Source of the DNA: Candidatus Aenigmatarchaeota archaeon
Lineage (GTDB): Archaea; Aenigmatarchaeota; Aenigmatarchaeia; QMZP01; JACQNV01
DNA length: 42,271 nucleotides
Direction: 5' to 3'
Assembly (NCBI GenBank): GCA_016202865.1
Contig: JACQNV010000010.1
Coordinates: 1 to 42,271 of the forward strand
The position numbers and the translations under genes were made by a program. Under the pieces are notes generated by a model. The model saw only the letters and a program-made list of their open reading frames with translations. It had not been told where the DNA came from and searched no databases. This document shows positions 35,282-42,225 of the stretch, in pieces (positions within the stretch are counted from its first letter, which is position 1; the number at the start of each line of letters is the position of its first letter).

Positions 35282-35328
35282 TCTAACCCTCCTTTATGTT
35301 TACTTTTCGGGTCAGATTAACTGTGTTC

Positions 35329-36171
35329 TTACACCTCCATTTTTACTTTGGATTGTAATGTCTGCATCTCTGCATTTGCTTTTTGCAGCAAATATTTGAT
35401 GCTTTCTGGCGTCATTATCTTTCCATTTACAGCCAGATTCAAAGCCTTTTTGTATGCTTGTGATATGAATATCTTGACATTGTCCTTTGCAACAAATTCT
35501 ATACCTACTGATAGATTCAAAGCATTTAAATATGCTGCCTTCAGATCATCCAAATATTTTTCTCTTGGTATGAACAGGATGTCCTTTTTGTATATTGTGC
35601 CGGCATCTAAAACAGCCAACAAATCTAAACCAATTTCCATCGGTTCTATTGCCAACTTAGCTAATGCATCTGCAACTTCTTTGCTTATTTTTTCACCAGC
35701 CCTCACAATAACCGTGTCCTTTTTGATTGCTATTTTTCCGCCCTCGACAGAAGCCGGCAACCCCGCCTTCTGCAATTCACCAATCGCAGGGCCTGCTGGC
35801 AAGCTTGTTGGTCCAGCTGGAATCATGATGTCAGAAGGAGCTATATCACCTGCTTTTGCAGCTGCCTTGGATTTTGAAGCAGTTATAATAGCAGCCAAAT
35901 CAAAAGGATTTTGATCACTAAACAAGAGGGCTGGCTGATCCTTCAAAAGAGCTTCCAACCTTTCAATACCCTGTTTTTTTGCGCCTTTCAAAGCAAGCAA
36001 AATCAAACTTTTTTTTGCAACCTTAACTTTAGCCTTGCCTTTAAGTTTTTCTTTAATCGAAAACAGCTGCCTTCCCGGGAGCTTATGCATATTTACAATC
36101 CCCACAATCTGCTGCTTCTCAATCAGCGCCTTTAATTCTTTCACTGTCTCTTGTTTTTTAGTTGATACCAT
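35329..36171 (-). CDS. rpl10: Ribosomal protein L10/P0 (archaeal)
   Basis: 280 residues. N-terminal rRNA-binding domain (KELKALIEKQQIVGIVNMHKLPGRQL..., KVAKKSLI) plus the archaeal/eukaryotic P0 insertion domain (PSDIMIPAGPTSLPAGPAIGELQKAGLP...). It is the base of the ribosomal stalk. The end (...SKVKMEV) lacks the acidic linker and GLGALFG-type tail that archaeal P0 proteins usually share with P1; most are about 330-340 residues. A helical stalk-binding region is still present near the end. Confidence 0.93.
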   Translation of the reverse strand: MVSTKKQETVKELKALIEKQQIVGIVNMHKLPGRQLFSIKEKLKGKAKVKVAKKSLILLALKGAKKQGIERLEALLKDQPALLFSDQNPFDLAAIITASKSKAAAKAGDIAPSDIMIPAGPTSLPAGPAIGELQKAGLPASVEGGKIAIKKDTVIVRAGEKISKEVADALAKLAIEPMEIGLDLLAVLDAGTIYKKDILFIPREKYLDDLKAAYLNALNLSVGIEFVAKDNVKIFISQAYKKALNLAVNGKIMTPESIKYLLQKANAEMQTLQSKVKMEV

Positions 36172-36219
36172 GCACTTCTTTCTATGCAGTTGTCTAAAAG
36201 ACCTGCACTAGAAAACCTC

Positions 36220-36861
36220 CTACAATTTCAACGGCAACTTGATTGCCGGCCCCATTGTCAATTTGATATATACTGCCTTTATGTTGTTCCTGCCCTTTGG
36301 TAATTTTTCTTTCACAAAGTTTACCAAAGCGTTCGCATTGGCCTCTATCTTTTTGTCATCCATATCCTCTGAGCCCACGATTGTGTGGATAACTGGTGTT
36401 GTGGTCACCCTAATTTTGATCGTCTTTCTTGCCACATCTGTGAAAGCTTTTATGTTTGCATTTGGAGGGACAGGTTTAGGCATCTTTCCTAGTGGACCCA
36501 AAACTTGACCTAAAGTCTTACCAATCAAAGGCATCAAAGAAATTTCACCGAAAAATGAGTCATATTCCCTTGCTAAAGTTTTCAGTTTTTTAACATCCTT
36601 AGATAAAGCATCTATCTCCTCCTTTCTTATAAGAAGGTCAACAACATCTTTAGCAGCTGCTGTCAAAGAATCTGCAATTAAGGCGACCTTTATCGATTTC
36701 CCCCTGCCTTCTGGAAGCAAAAAATCCAAATTCAGCCTGTTTTCAGGCTTCTTCAAATCTATTCCAGCCAAGCTAACAACAAGATCAAAAGTCTGGGAGA
36801 ATTTCCTTTTCTTTGCCTTTTCCCTAGCTTCTTTTATTTTAGTTAAAATCTCTTCTGCCAT
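36220..36861 (-). CDS. rpl1: Ribosomal protein L1 (archaeal)
   Basis: 213 residues from the ATG at 36861; a TTG at 36870 is less likely. Contains LGPLGKMPKPVPPNANI, the L1 signature, and KIRVTTTPVIHTIVG. L1 binds 23S rRNA at the mobile L1 stalk and, in archaea, often represses its own mRNA. Upstream of it a TATA box (36941-36949) and an ~50-nt leader. The L11 gene that usually precedes L1 lies about 4.7 kb away. Confidence 0.93.
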   Translation of the reverse strand: MAEEILTKIKEAREKAKKRKFSQTFDLVVSLAGIDLKKPENRLNLDFLLPEGRGKSIKVALIADSLTAAAKDVVDLLIRKEEIDALSKDVKKLKTLAREYDSFFGEISLMPLIGKTLGQVLGPLGKMPKPVPPNANIKAFTDVARKTIKIRVTTTPVIHTIVGSEDMDDKKIEANANALVNFVKEKLPKGRNNIKAVYIKLTMGPAIKLPLKL

Positions 36862-36940
36862 ATGCGACAAAACCGTGTATCAACCTGTTCAAGTCTCCTA
36901 CCTAAGTAGTGAGCAGTTATTCTAAGAATTGCAAGTGAAG

Positions 36941-36949
36941 ATATTTAAA
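36941..36949 (-). promoter_or_regulatory. TATA box of the L1-L10-L12 operon
   Basis: Minus-strand TTTAAATAT about 80 nt before the L1 ATG, giving a predicted leader of about 50 nt. The leader may hold an L1 autoregulatory site, but no match to the known site could be confirmed. Confidence 0.45.
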
Positions 36950-37016
36950 GGTTTGTATGGGCCGAGGTTTGCACTTTAACTCTTAAACTTTTAGTATTAG
37001 AAAGCGAATATAATGC

Positions 37017-37766
37017 ATGTCTTCTGAAGAGAAAGCTAAAAAAGTATCTGTAGACCAAATAACACAGCTTAATATACAATTGGATGAATTTCGACAGCAC
37101 AATTTAAGACAGTTAGAGAACGTAAGAAAGAATATATTTGGTGCTCTTATAGATAACTGGCATCATCAATTTAGTATATTATCAGAAAGAGTAAAGGAGT
37201 TTAAAAAGTATCAGTCTAGATTAAAAAAATCTCGAGATAAATGGATTTTTCATGATGACTTACCTATAAGTGTGATTACCCTATATGATATTAATGAAAA
37301 GAAGTTTATCAATCCTATTAAAACTAAAGATGATTGTGATGAGTTATTAGAACTCTATGCAACAAACAAATATTTTTTACCTCATAATATTATATTAAAA
37401 GAGGCCTTATACGCCCATTCAAACAAAAACTATATTGTTTCAATTCCTCTTCTCCTAACACAAATAGATGGTATTTACTTTACATATGCTAAAAGAAAGA
37501 AAACGGTTTACCAAAACAAGTATATCAAGGGTGTTCAGGACTCTAATAGTCAAGCCAATTTCAAAAATCTAGAAAAACATCTAAATCTTGTATCAAAAGA
37601 ATTTTTAGAGTTTATTGATAAAAAAGTTGGTGTAAGAGCCAAAAAACATACACTTTGGACTTATAGAAATGATGTTCTTCATGGAAAAAGAACCAATTAT
37701 GCAGAAGAACAGTGGTCAACAAAATTGTTGTTTATACTAAGACTATTACATGTGGCATTAAAATAA
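37017..37766 (+). CDS. HEPN-like protein (possible RNase)
   Basis: 249 residues, mostly helical. R217-N-D-V-L-H222 fits the R-x4-6-H catalytic motif of HEPN RNases, and the segment LYAHSNKNYIVSIPLLLTQIDGIYF resembles the core of HEPN-type abortive-infection proteins. The gene is more AT-rich than its neighbours and interrupts the usual L11-L1 region, suggesting acquisition. Immediately followed by a micro-ORF on the other strand. RNase activity is inferred from the motif only. Confidence 0.5.
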   Translation: MSSEEKAKKVSVDQITQLNIQLDEFRQHNLRQLENVRKNIFGALIDNWHHQFSILSERVKEFKKYQSRLKKSRDKWIFHDDLPISVITLYDINEKKFINPIKTKDDCDELLELYATNKYFLPHNIILKEALYAHSNKNYIVSIPLLLTQIDGIYFTYAKRKKTVYQNKYIKGVQDSNSQANFKNLEKHLNLVSKEFLEFIDKKVGVRAKKHTLWTYRNDVLHGKRTNYAEEQWSTKLLFILRLLHVALK

Positions 37767-37776
37767 TAATATACTT

Positions 37777-37848
37777 TTATTGAAATATACTTAGTAGAAA
37801 AATAGCTATACTAAATACTATAGCACCGGCATATGCAACTTCTTTCAT
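37777..37848 (-). CDS. 23-residue membrane micropeptide candidate
   Basis: ATG at 37848, 23 codons (MKEVAYAGAIVFSIAIFLLSIF, then Q and stop): a charged start followed by one hydrophobic helix. AGGTGATT immediately precedes the ATG, and a TTTAAA box lies about 30 nt upstream. Size and shape match type I toxin-like or regulatory membrane peptides. It converges with the HEPN-like gene. Confidence 0.4.
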   Translation of the reverse strand: MKEVAYAGAIVFSIAIFLLSIFQ

Positions 37849-37959
37849 AGAATCACCTGATTGTACTATTTATTGGGGGCTTTTAAAGTTACTTACTAAT
37901 CATTATTCGGATTTTTTAACGCTTAAAGCGCATATAAATCCTAGTCCCAATTCTACTCT

Positions 37960-38883
37960 ATGGAAAAGAAGAAAATCCTGATTATTGGTTTCGGTGGAAC
38001 AATAGCGATGGTAGTGGACACAAAAAGGAAGGCTTTGGTTCCAGCCAAAAACATCCACGAAATAATAGAAATGGTCCCGCAGATAAAGGACTTGGCTGAT
38101 GTTGATTTTGTCGACTTGGAAAACTTGGACAGCACAAACATCAATCCTCACCACTGGACAAAGCTAGCCCTTTTCGTATCTGATAACATGAATAAGTACG
38201 ATGGTTTTGTGATTACCCATGGAACAAATACAATGTCTTATACAGCTTCTGCTCTCTCCTTAGCTCTTGGAAGAGGACTGAAGAAACCAGTTGTTATAAC
38301 AGGATCCCAATTACCTTTGATATCAATTGGAACAGACGCAAAGTTCAACCTTGAAAATTCAGTCAAAACAGTTTTAACTGCAATAGATAAGAAAATAGCA
38401 GAAGTCGTGGTTGTGTTTTCAGATGTTGTTCTCAGAGGCTCGAGGACAGTAAAAATAAGCGAGTCAGATTTCAAGGCCTTTGATTCTCCTGCAGTTGACC
38501 CAATTGCCAGAATAAGGTCTACGGGAATATTCTTCTCAAAAGACGCTTTCAGAATAGATGACAGCATTCCCTTTGACTGCAATCCACATTTTGACGCAGG
38601 CGTACTTGCAGGTGATCTAACACCAGGTCAATCACCTTCACTGATTAGAGAAGTTTTAAAATCTGGAGCATGTAAAGGCGTCATCTTAAAATCGCATGGA
38701 GCAGGCTCTGTACCAAGCCAAGGTGAATACAATTTCTTACCTTTAATTCGCGATTCTGTTTACACATACAAAATCCCGATGCTTGTCTCAACCAAATTCT
38801 TGGGCGGCAATTCTTACAAAGAAGTAAATGACGAGCCTGCTGTTGAAGCCATAGAAGCAGGAGCCATAACACAGGTGATATGA
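37960..38883 (+). CDS. ansA: Type I L-asparaginase-like protein (truncated by frameshift)
   Basis: 307 residues in this frame. Asparaginases hydrolyse asparagine to aspartate and ammonia. Seen: GFGGTIAM with T14, and ITHGTNTMSYTASALS with T86, T89 and N90. The family motif is HGTDTM, so the catalytic Asp is Asn here. SDVVLRGSRTVKISE holds the likely Lys. It lacks the extra N-terminal domain of the GatD tRNA amidotransferase subunit. After I307 comes TGA, while a different frame continues with the expected C-terminus (38877-38999), so one base is missing near 38873-38876. Confidence 0.85.
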   Translation: MEKKKILIIGFGGTIAMVVDTKRKALVPAKNIHEIIEMVPQIKDLADVDFVDLENLDSTNINPHHWTKLALFVSDNMNKYDGFVITHGTNTMSYTASALSLALGRGLKKPVVITGSQLPLISIGTDAKFNLENSVKTVLTAIDKKIAEVVVVFSDVVLRGSRTVKISESDFKAFDSPAVDPIARIRSTGIFFSKDAFRIDDSIPFDCNPHFDAGVLAGDLTPGQSPSLIREVLKSGACKGVILKSHGAGSVPSQGEYNFLPLIRDSVYTYKIPMLVSTKFLGGNSYKEVNDEPAVEAIEAGAITQVI

Positions 38884-38999
38884 CAGATGTAATGACAGAA
38901 GTTAAGTTAATGTGGTTGCTGAGAAAAGGCTTCAAGACGAAAGAAGAACTTGCAAACGAGATAAAAAGAAGCTATGTTGGTGAAGTGACGCCGTTTTAA
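38877..38999 (+). other. Out-of-frame C-terminus of the asparaginase
   Basis: Frame beginning G-D-M-T-D-V-M-T-E-V-K-L-M-W-L-L and ending ...VGEVTPF, matching the usual asparaginase end (GDMTPEATLTKLMWLL pattern). It joins the 307-residue part if one G is added in CAG|GTGAT; the combined length would be about 345 residues. Confidence 0.6.
38977..38997 (+). repeat. 21-bp direct repeat, left copy
   Basis: TTGGTGAAGTGACGCCGTTTT at the asparaginase 3' end, 19/21 identical to 40057-40077; the two differences are synonymous in G-E-V-T-P-F. Confidence 0.6.
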
Positions 39000-39010
39000 A
39001 AACAACAAGT

Positions 39011-40023
39011 TTAATCGTCTTCTGTTTCCTTGACTGGCTCAGAAAAAACAAGCACAGCCCTGTCAAACCTTTCATCAGCTCTAGTGTCTGTGGCGGCATC
39101 AAAAACTTTTCTGGCCCTCCGGATGTTTTCGTCGCCACCCCTTTTAAACTCTTTGTAAAAATCCAAAAATGTTTGTTTATTGTCACCTATTTCCATCTCT
39201 CTCCACCTTTTAAAAAGCTCAGCCTTTCTTAATTCCTCTCTTATTACAATATCTTCGGCAAGTATCTCAGCCTCTGCCCGTGGTCCATATCTATAACTCT
39301 CCACATCGCCTGGCAATCTTCTAGAAACCCATCTATCTCTAGCCCTTGTTAGCCAAGATTCTTTATCTATGTCCTGAATAGATGCATAGCCAATAGCAGT
39401 AGCAAGTCCAAAAACTGGAATTGTAAAGCGCCCTGTATGTTCAATCCCAAAATAGTAACCGAGACACGCGGAAAGCATAAAACCAATGGGCGCCCTAAAA
39501 CAGTGCCTACAACCAAACTTGTTAGTGGTGTCCCAATAGGACTCTTAGCTATGTTATCAAGGATTGTTGATGTGTATAATGGGTTTTCCAAAACCTCTGA
39601 TGTGATGGCTCCCAACCCACACGGAGTAAAACCATCTCCAATAACAAATGTTTCAGGTATTTTAACATCCCTAAATTCTGGATTGCGCCGGCGCGCCTTG
39701 AAATAAATCGCTACAAACCCTTCTGGAAGTTCTCTATAATCAAAGTCTGTAAAATCGTCGCTGAAATGGCCCCCCATAGCCTCAGCAGATTTTACTTTTA
39801 CTGGATAAGAAGAATCAAACCAAGGTATCTGGAAGCCCCGTCTACAAAATATTTCCCAGTGACCTCCTTTTATATTCACTTTTGCAACCGCCCCATTGTA
39901 ATTCTTTCTTACAGCTCGGTCTGCCTGGTCTCTATAAGCAGGCAAAAGACATTTATCTGAATCAAATCCACCATACGATAACTTCCTTCTCAAAAGTGCC
40001 GGGATTCTTGATGACTCGACCAT
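39011..40023 (-). pseudogene. Membrane protein gene split by a frameshift
   Basis: The first part (39367-40023, 218 codons) and the second (39011-39478, 155 codons) overlap in different frames. Adding one base near 39492 joins ...VVGTVLGRP to IGFMLSACLGYYFG and yields about 337 residues. The joined product has a soluble N-terminal half, two hydrophobic helices across the junction (about 170-215), a charged helical C-terminal part and no signal peptide. TATA-like TATTTAAAAC and CTAATTCTT lie just before the ATG at 40023. No family recognised. True mutation, programmed shift and read error remain open. Confidence 0.55.
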
Positions 40024-40026
40024 AAA

Positions 40027-40035
40027 AAGAATTAG
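40027..40035 (-). promoter_or_regulatory. CTAATTCTT start-proximal motif
   Basis: Third occurrence, three bases before the ATG at 40023, with a TATA-like stretch at about 40044-40053. Confidence 0.45.
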
Positions 40036-40056
40036 TGGAGAAGTTTTAAATAAACA

Positions 40057-40077
40057 TTGGCGAAGTCACGCCGTTTT
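40057..40077 (+). repeat. 21-bp direct repeat, right copy
   Basis: TTGGCGAAGTCACGCCGTTTT, followed by TGA. It is the second copy of the asparaginase 3' end, 1,080 bp from the first, without the rest of the gene. Confidence 0.6.
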
Positions 40078-40081
40078 GAAA

Positions 40082-40441
40082 TTAATTATCTGGGCCTTGT
40101 CTAGCTGGTTCCGGACTTGTTGTTTCTGTTTTAGGCGAGTATTCAATTGCCGAGAGCGCCCTTCTTGACAAGTTGGTGTAAAATGGATCAACTGTGTCTG
40201 GACCAACAACTTTAGTCACAGGCTCCCCACCATCTGTTAACCTAATTTCAACAACTTCATACTTGCCATTCTTATCATTGTCCAGAAATGTAAACAAGTG
40301 CATGCCTTTACCGCTTACAGGCGTCTCATAATAACCCCATATTTTTGCTTCAGGTAGTGGTTGAGGAGCTGAACATGCAGCTAAAGAAAGAGCCAAAAAA
40401 GCGTCTCTTGCAAATCTCTTAAAGCCAGAAAGGTATCTCAT
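40082..40441 (-). CDS. Small lipoprotein-like secreted protein
   Basis: 119 residues. The N-terminus (MRYLSGFKRFARDAFLALSLAACSA) is a signal peptide ending in LAAC, a bacterial-type lipobox with C23. The mature part includes DNDKNGKYEV, a D-x-D-x-N-G loop like calcium-binding sites. Its last ~20 residues are Pro/Thr/Glu-rich. Encoded between the frameshifted gene and the Lon-fold protease, same strand. Function unknown. Confidence 0.65.
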   Translation of the reverse strand: MRYLSGFKRFARDAFLALSLAACSAPQPLPEAKIWGYYETPVSGKGMHLFTFLDNDKNGKYEVVEIRLTDGGEPVTKVVGPDTVDPFYTNLSRRALSAIEYSPKTETTSPEPARQGPDN

Positions 40442-40473
40442 ATACTTTACTTGAAGTGCGGAGTTTATATTGC

Positions 40474-41550
40474 TTACGAAACAATAAGGCCGACAGCTTG
40501 ATTGATATTTGCAACTTCAACCACTTCTAAACCAGTTACATTAACAAGTTGTCCTACAGGAACCAGGAATTTTGTCGCGCCTTTAGCTTTGGCTGCCTCT
40601 GCCTTTGCCTGCTGTCCGCCAATCTGGCCAATTGTCCCATCTATGTTTATCGTTCCTGTCATCAGAACATTTGAATTCATGTTCTTGCCTTGTATTGCAG
40701 CAATCATTGTAACAGTTATAGCTGCTCCTGCAGACGGTCCGTCTATCGAAACAACGCCTTCACCGCCATGAACAAAACTTACAGTAGTATCACTTCCGCT
40801 CAACCCAACACCTGTTACTTGTTGGGCAACAATTGCAGCTGATCTCACAGAATCCTGAGCAGTTGAAGAGACCTCAACATTATGCACATCTATTGATATG
40901 ATGCCTGTACCGCCAACAAACTTTACTTCCATTGGAACTATGACACCGCCGCCACTTCCAGAAACAGCAGCGACAAAATAGTTTTTTGTTACAGGTGTAA
41001 GGGACTGGACTTTTTGTTGAGAAGAACTCAATTCAGATTTGGTTGAAGTAAGCTGACCCTCTAGTGTTTTTACCTGAGACTCTGTCTGGCCCAATTGATC
41101 TTTAAGGTTATTTATCACAGCTTCTTTTGTCTTGACAGAATTTGTTAGTGTGGTTATGTTTGTTAACAGCGTATTTATGTAAAGACCCCTTTTTTCCAGC
41201 TCAGTCTGCTGCGCGCCTATTGTCACTTTTTGCGTGTTTGTAAAAGCAGTGAGGTTGGCTATGGAGAGCGCCTGATTCTGAACAAGTTTGCCGAGCGAAT
41301 TTATTTGTCCTGTTTGGTTTTCTATAACAGCTTCCTGGGATGATATGATGACAGCCTTGTTCTGATTGTCAATTGAAAATGTGAAGTTAAAAAAAGCAGA
41401 TGTGCCGATAACAATAAGGAGCACTACTACTGCGGCGCTAAAATGAATTTTCAGCTTTCTATGTTTATGCAAAAGATGATTTAAGAACTCCTCACCGTGC
41501 TTGATTTCTTCGCGTATCGTCTTGTGCTTATGATCCTTGTCTTCGGCCAT
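40474..41550 (-). CDS. Membrane-anchored Lon-fold serine protease (COG1750-like)
   Basis: 358 residues. Cytoplasmic charged N-terminus, one transmembrane helix (about 37-57), a long coiled coil (about 65-185), then a Lon-type proteolytic domain. The Ser-Lys dyad is visible: S273 in IDGPSAGAAI and K316 in IGGQQAKAEAAKAKG, 43 residues apart as in Lon. There is no AAA+ domain, so substrates would be taken up without ATP. The protease domain is on the outer face if the N-terminus is inside. Archaeal COG1750 proteins have this design. Confidence 0.8.
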   Translation of the reverse strand: MAEDKDHKHKTIREEIKHGEEFLNHLLHKHRKLKIHFSAAVVVLLIVIGTSAFFNFTFSIDNQNKAVIISSQEAVIENQTGQINSLGKLVQNQALSIANLTAFTNTQKVTIGAQQTELEKRGLYINTLLTNITTLTNSVKTKEAVINNLKDQLGQTESQVKTLEGQLTSTKSELSSSQQKVQSLTPVTKNYFVAAVSGSGGGVIVPMEVKFVGGTGIISIDVHNVEVSSTAQDSVRSAAIVAQQVTGVGLSGSDTTVSFVHGGEGVVSIDGPSAGAAITVTMIAAIQGKNMNSNVLMTGTINIDGTIGQIGGQQAKAEAAKAKGATKFLVPVGQLVNVTGLEVVEVANINQAVGLIVS

Positions 41551-41585
41551 GTATAATTATATGCTTCTGTTTAAAATAAGTTTTG

Positions 41586-42197
41586 CTATTTACCTTTTTT
41601 CTGCTTCCTTTTCTTCTCTTCTTTCACTTTTTCACCAGGGGCTGCCGTTTTGATTGCTGGAGCCGCAGCACCAGGAGCACCCGCTGGCTGGCCTTCTGCA
41701 GGCGTTGCAACAGCTGTTGCCGCAGCCGCTTTCTTGGCTTCTTCTGCTCTGGCCTTCTCCTCTGCTCTCAAAATAGCTTCCTGTTTAATAAAAGTCTGAT
41801 CTCCTACGCCGACACCCATGCTCCTACATGTTCCAACAACCTGATTAACATAATTCTCAGTGTCTGATTCAAATCTTGCCTTAGCTATTGATTTTACCTG
41901 ATCCATTGTCAGCGAACCAATACACTCCAAACCAGCTTTTCCAGATCCTTTATCCTTTGCCAATTCTTTTTTTATCAAAGCAGATGTTGGTGGCTTTCCA
42001 ACTTCAATTGTAAAAGTTTTGTTTGGGCCAGCAATAACTTTGACAGGGACCTGCATGCCCTTCAAGCTCGCAGTCTTCTTGTTTATTTCTTCGACTACTT
42101 TGCCTATTGGAACCCCAAGCGGACCTAAAGCTGGTCCCAACGGTGGCGCAGCTGTTGCTTTCCCACCTTCTACAATAACACTAACTGTCTGTCCCAT
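41586..42197 (-). CDS. rpl11: Ribosomal protein L11 (archaeal)
   Basis: 203 residues. N-terminal VEGGKATAAPPLGPALGPLGVPI is diagnostic; the C-terminal RNA-binding domain (VKVIAGPNKTFTIEV..., GSLTMDQVKSIAKAR..., GTCRSMGVGVG) follows. L11 forms the GTPase-associated centre with L10 and L12. The last ~55 residues are an Ala/Glu/Pro/Lys-rich extension beyond the usual ~160-residue archaeal length. The gene is separated from L1 by about 4.7 kb, though on the same strand. Confidence 0.93.
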   Translation of the reverse strand: MGQTVSVIVEGGKATAAPPLGPALGPLGVPIGKVVEEINKKTASLKGMQVPVKVIAGPNKTFTIEVGKPPTSALIKKELAKDKGSGKAGLECIGSLTMDQVKSIAKARFESDTENYVNQVVGTCRSMGVGVGDQTFIKQEAILRAEEKARAEEAKKAAAATAVATPAEGQPAGAPGAAAPAIKTAAPGEKVKEEKKRKQKKGK

Positions 42198-42204
42198 AGC
42201 TAGC

Positions 42205-42225
42205 CTTTCTTTTCAGAAAAGAAAG
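42205..42225 (-). promoter_or_regulatory. Palindrome in the L11 leader
   Basis: CTTTCTTTTC-A-GAAAAGAAAG, perfect 10-bp arms ending 7 bases before the L11 ATG. The distal arm contains the AAAGG that would serve as ribosome binding site, so folding could hide it. It may instead be a terminator of an upstream gene outside the window. Confidence 0.45.

Noticed and set aside
36871..36940. L1 autoregulatory binding site in the L1 mRNA leader
   Set aside because: Archaeal L1 often binds its own mRNA, but I could not match the leader to the known rRNA-like site with confidence.
39011..40023. Mobile element with transposase between the direct repeats
   Set aside because: The product shows no transposase or integrase motif and no terminal inverted repeats were seen; only the flanking repeats suggest insertion.
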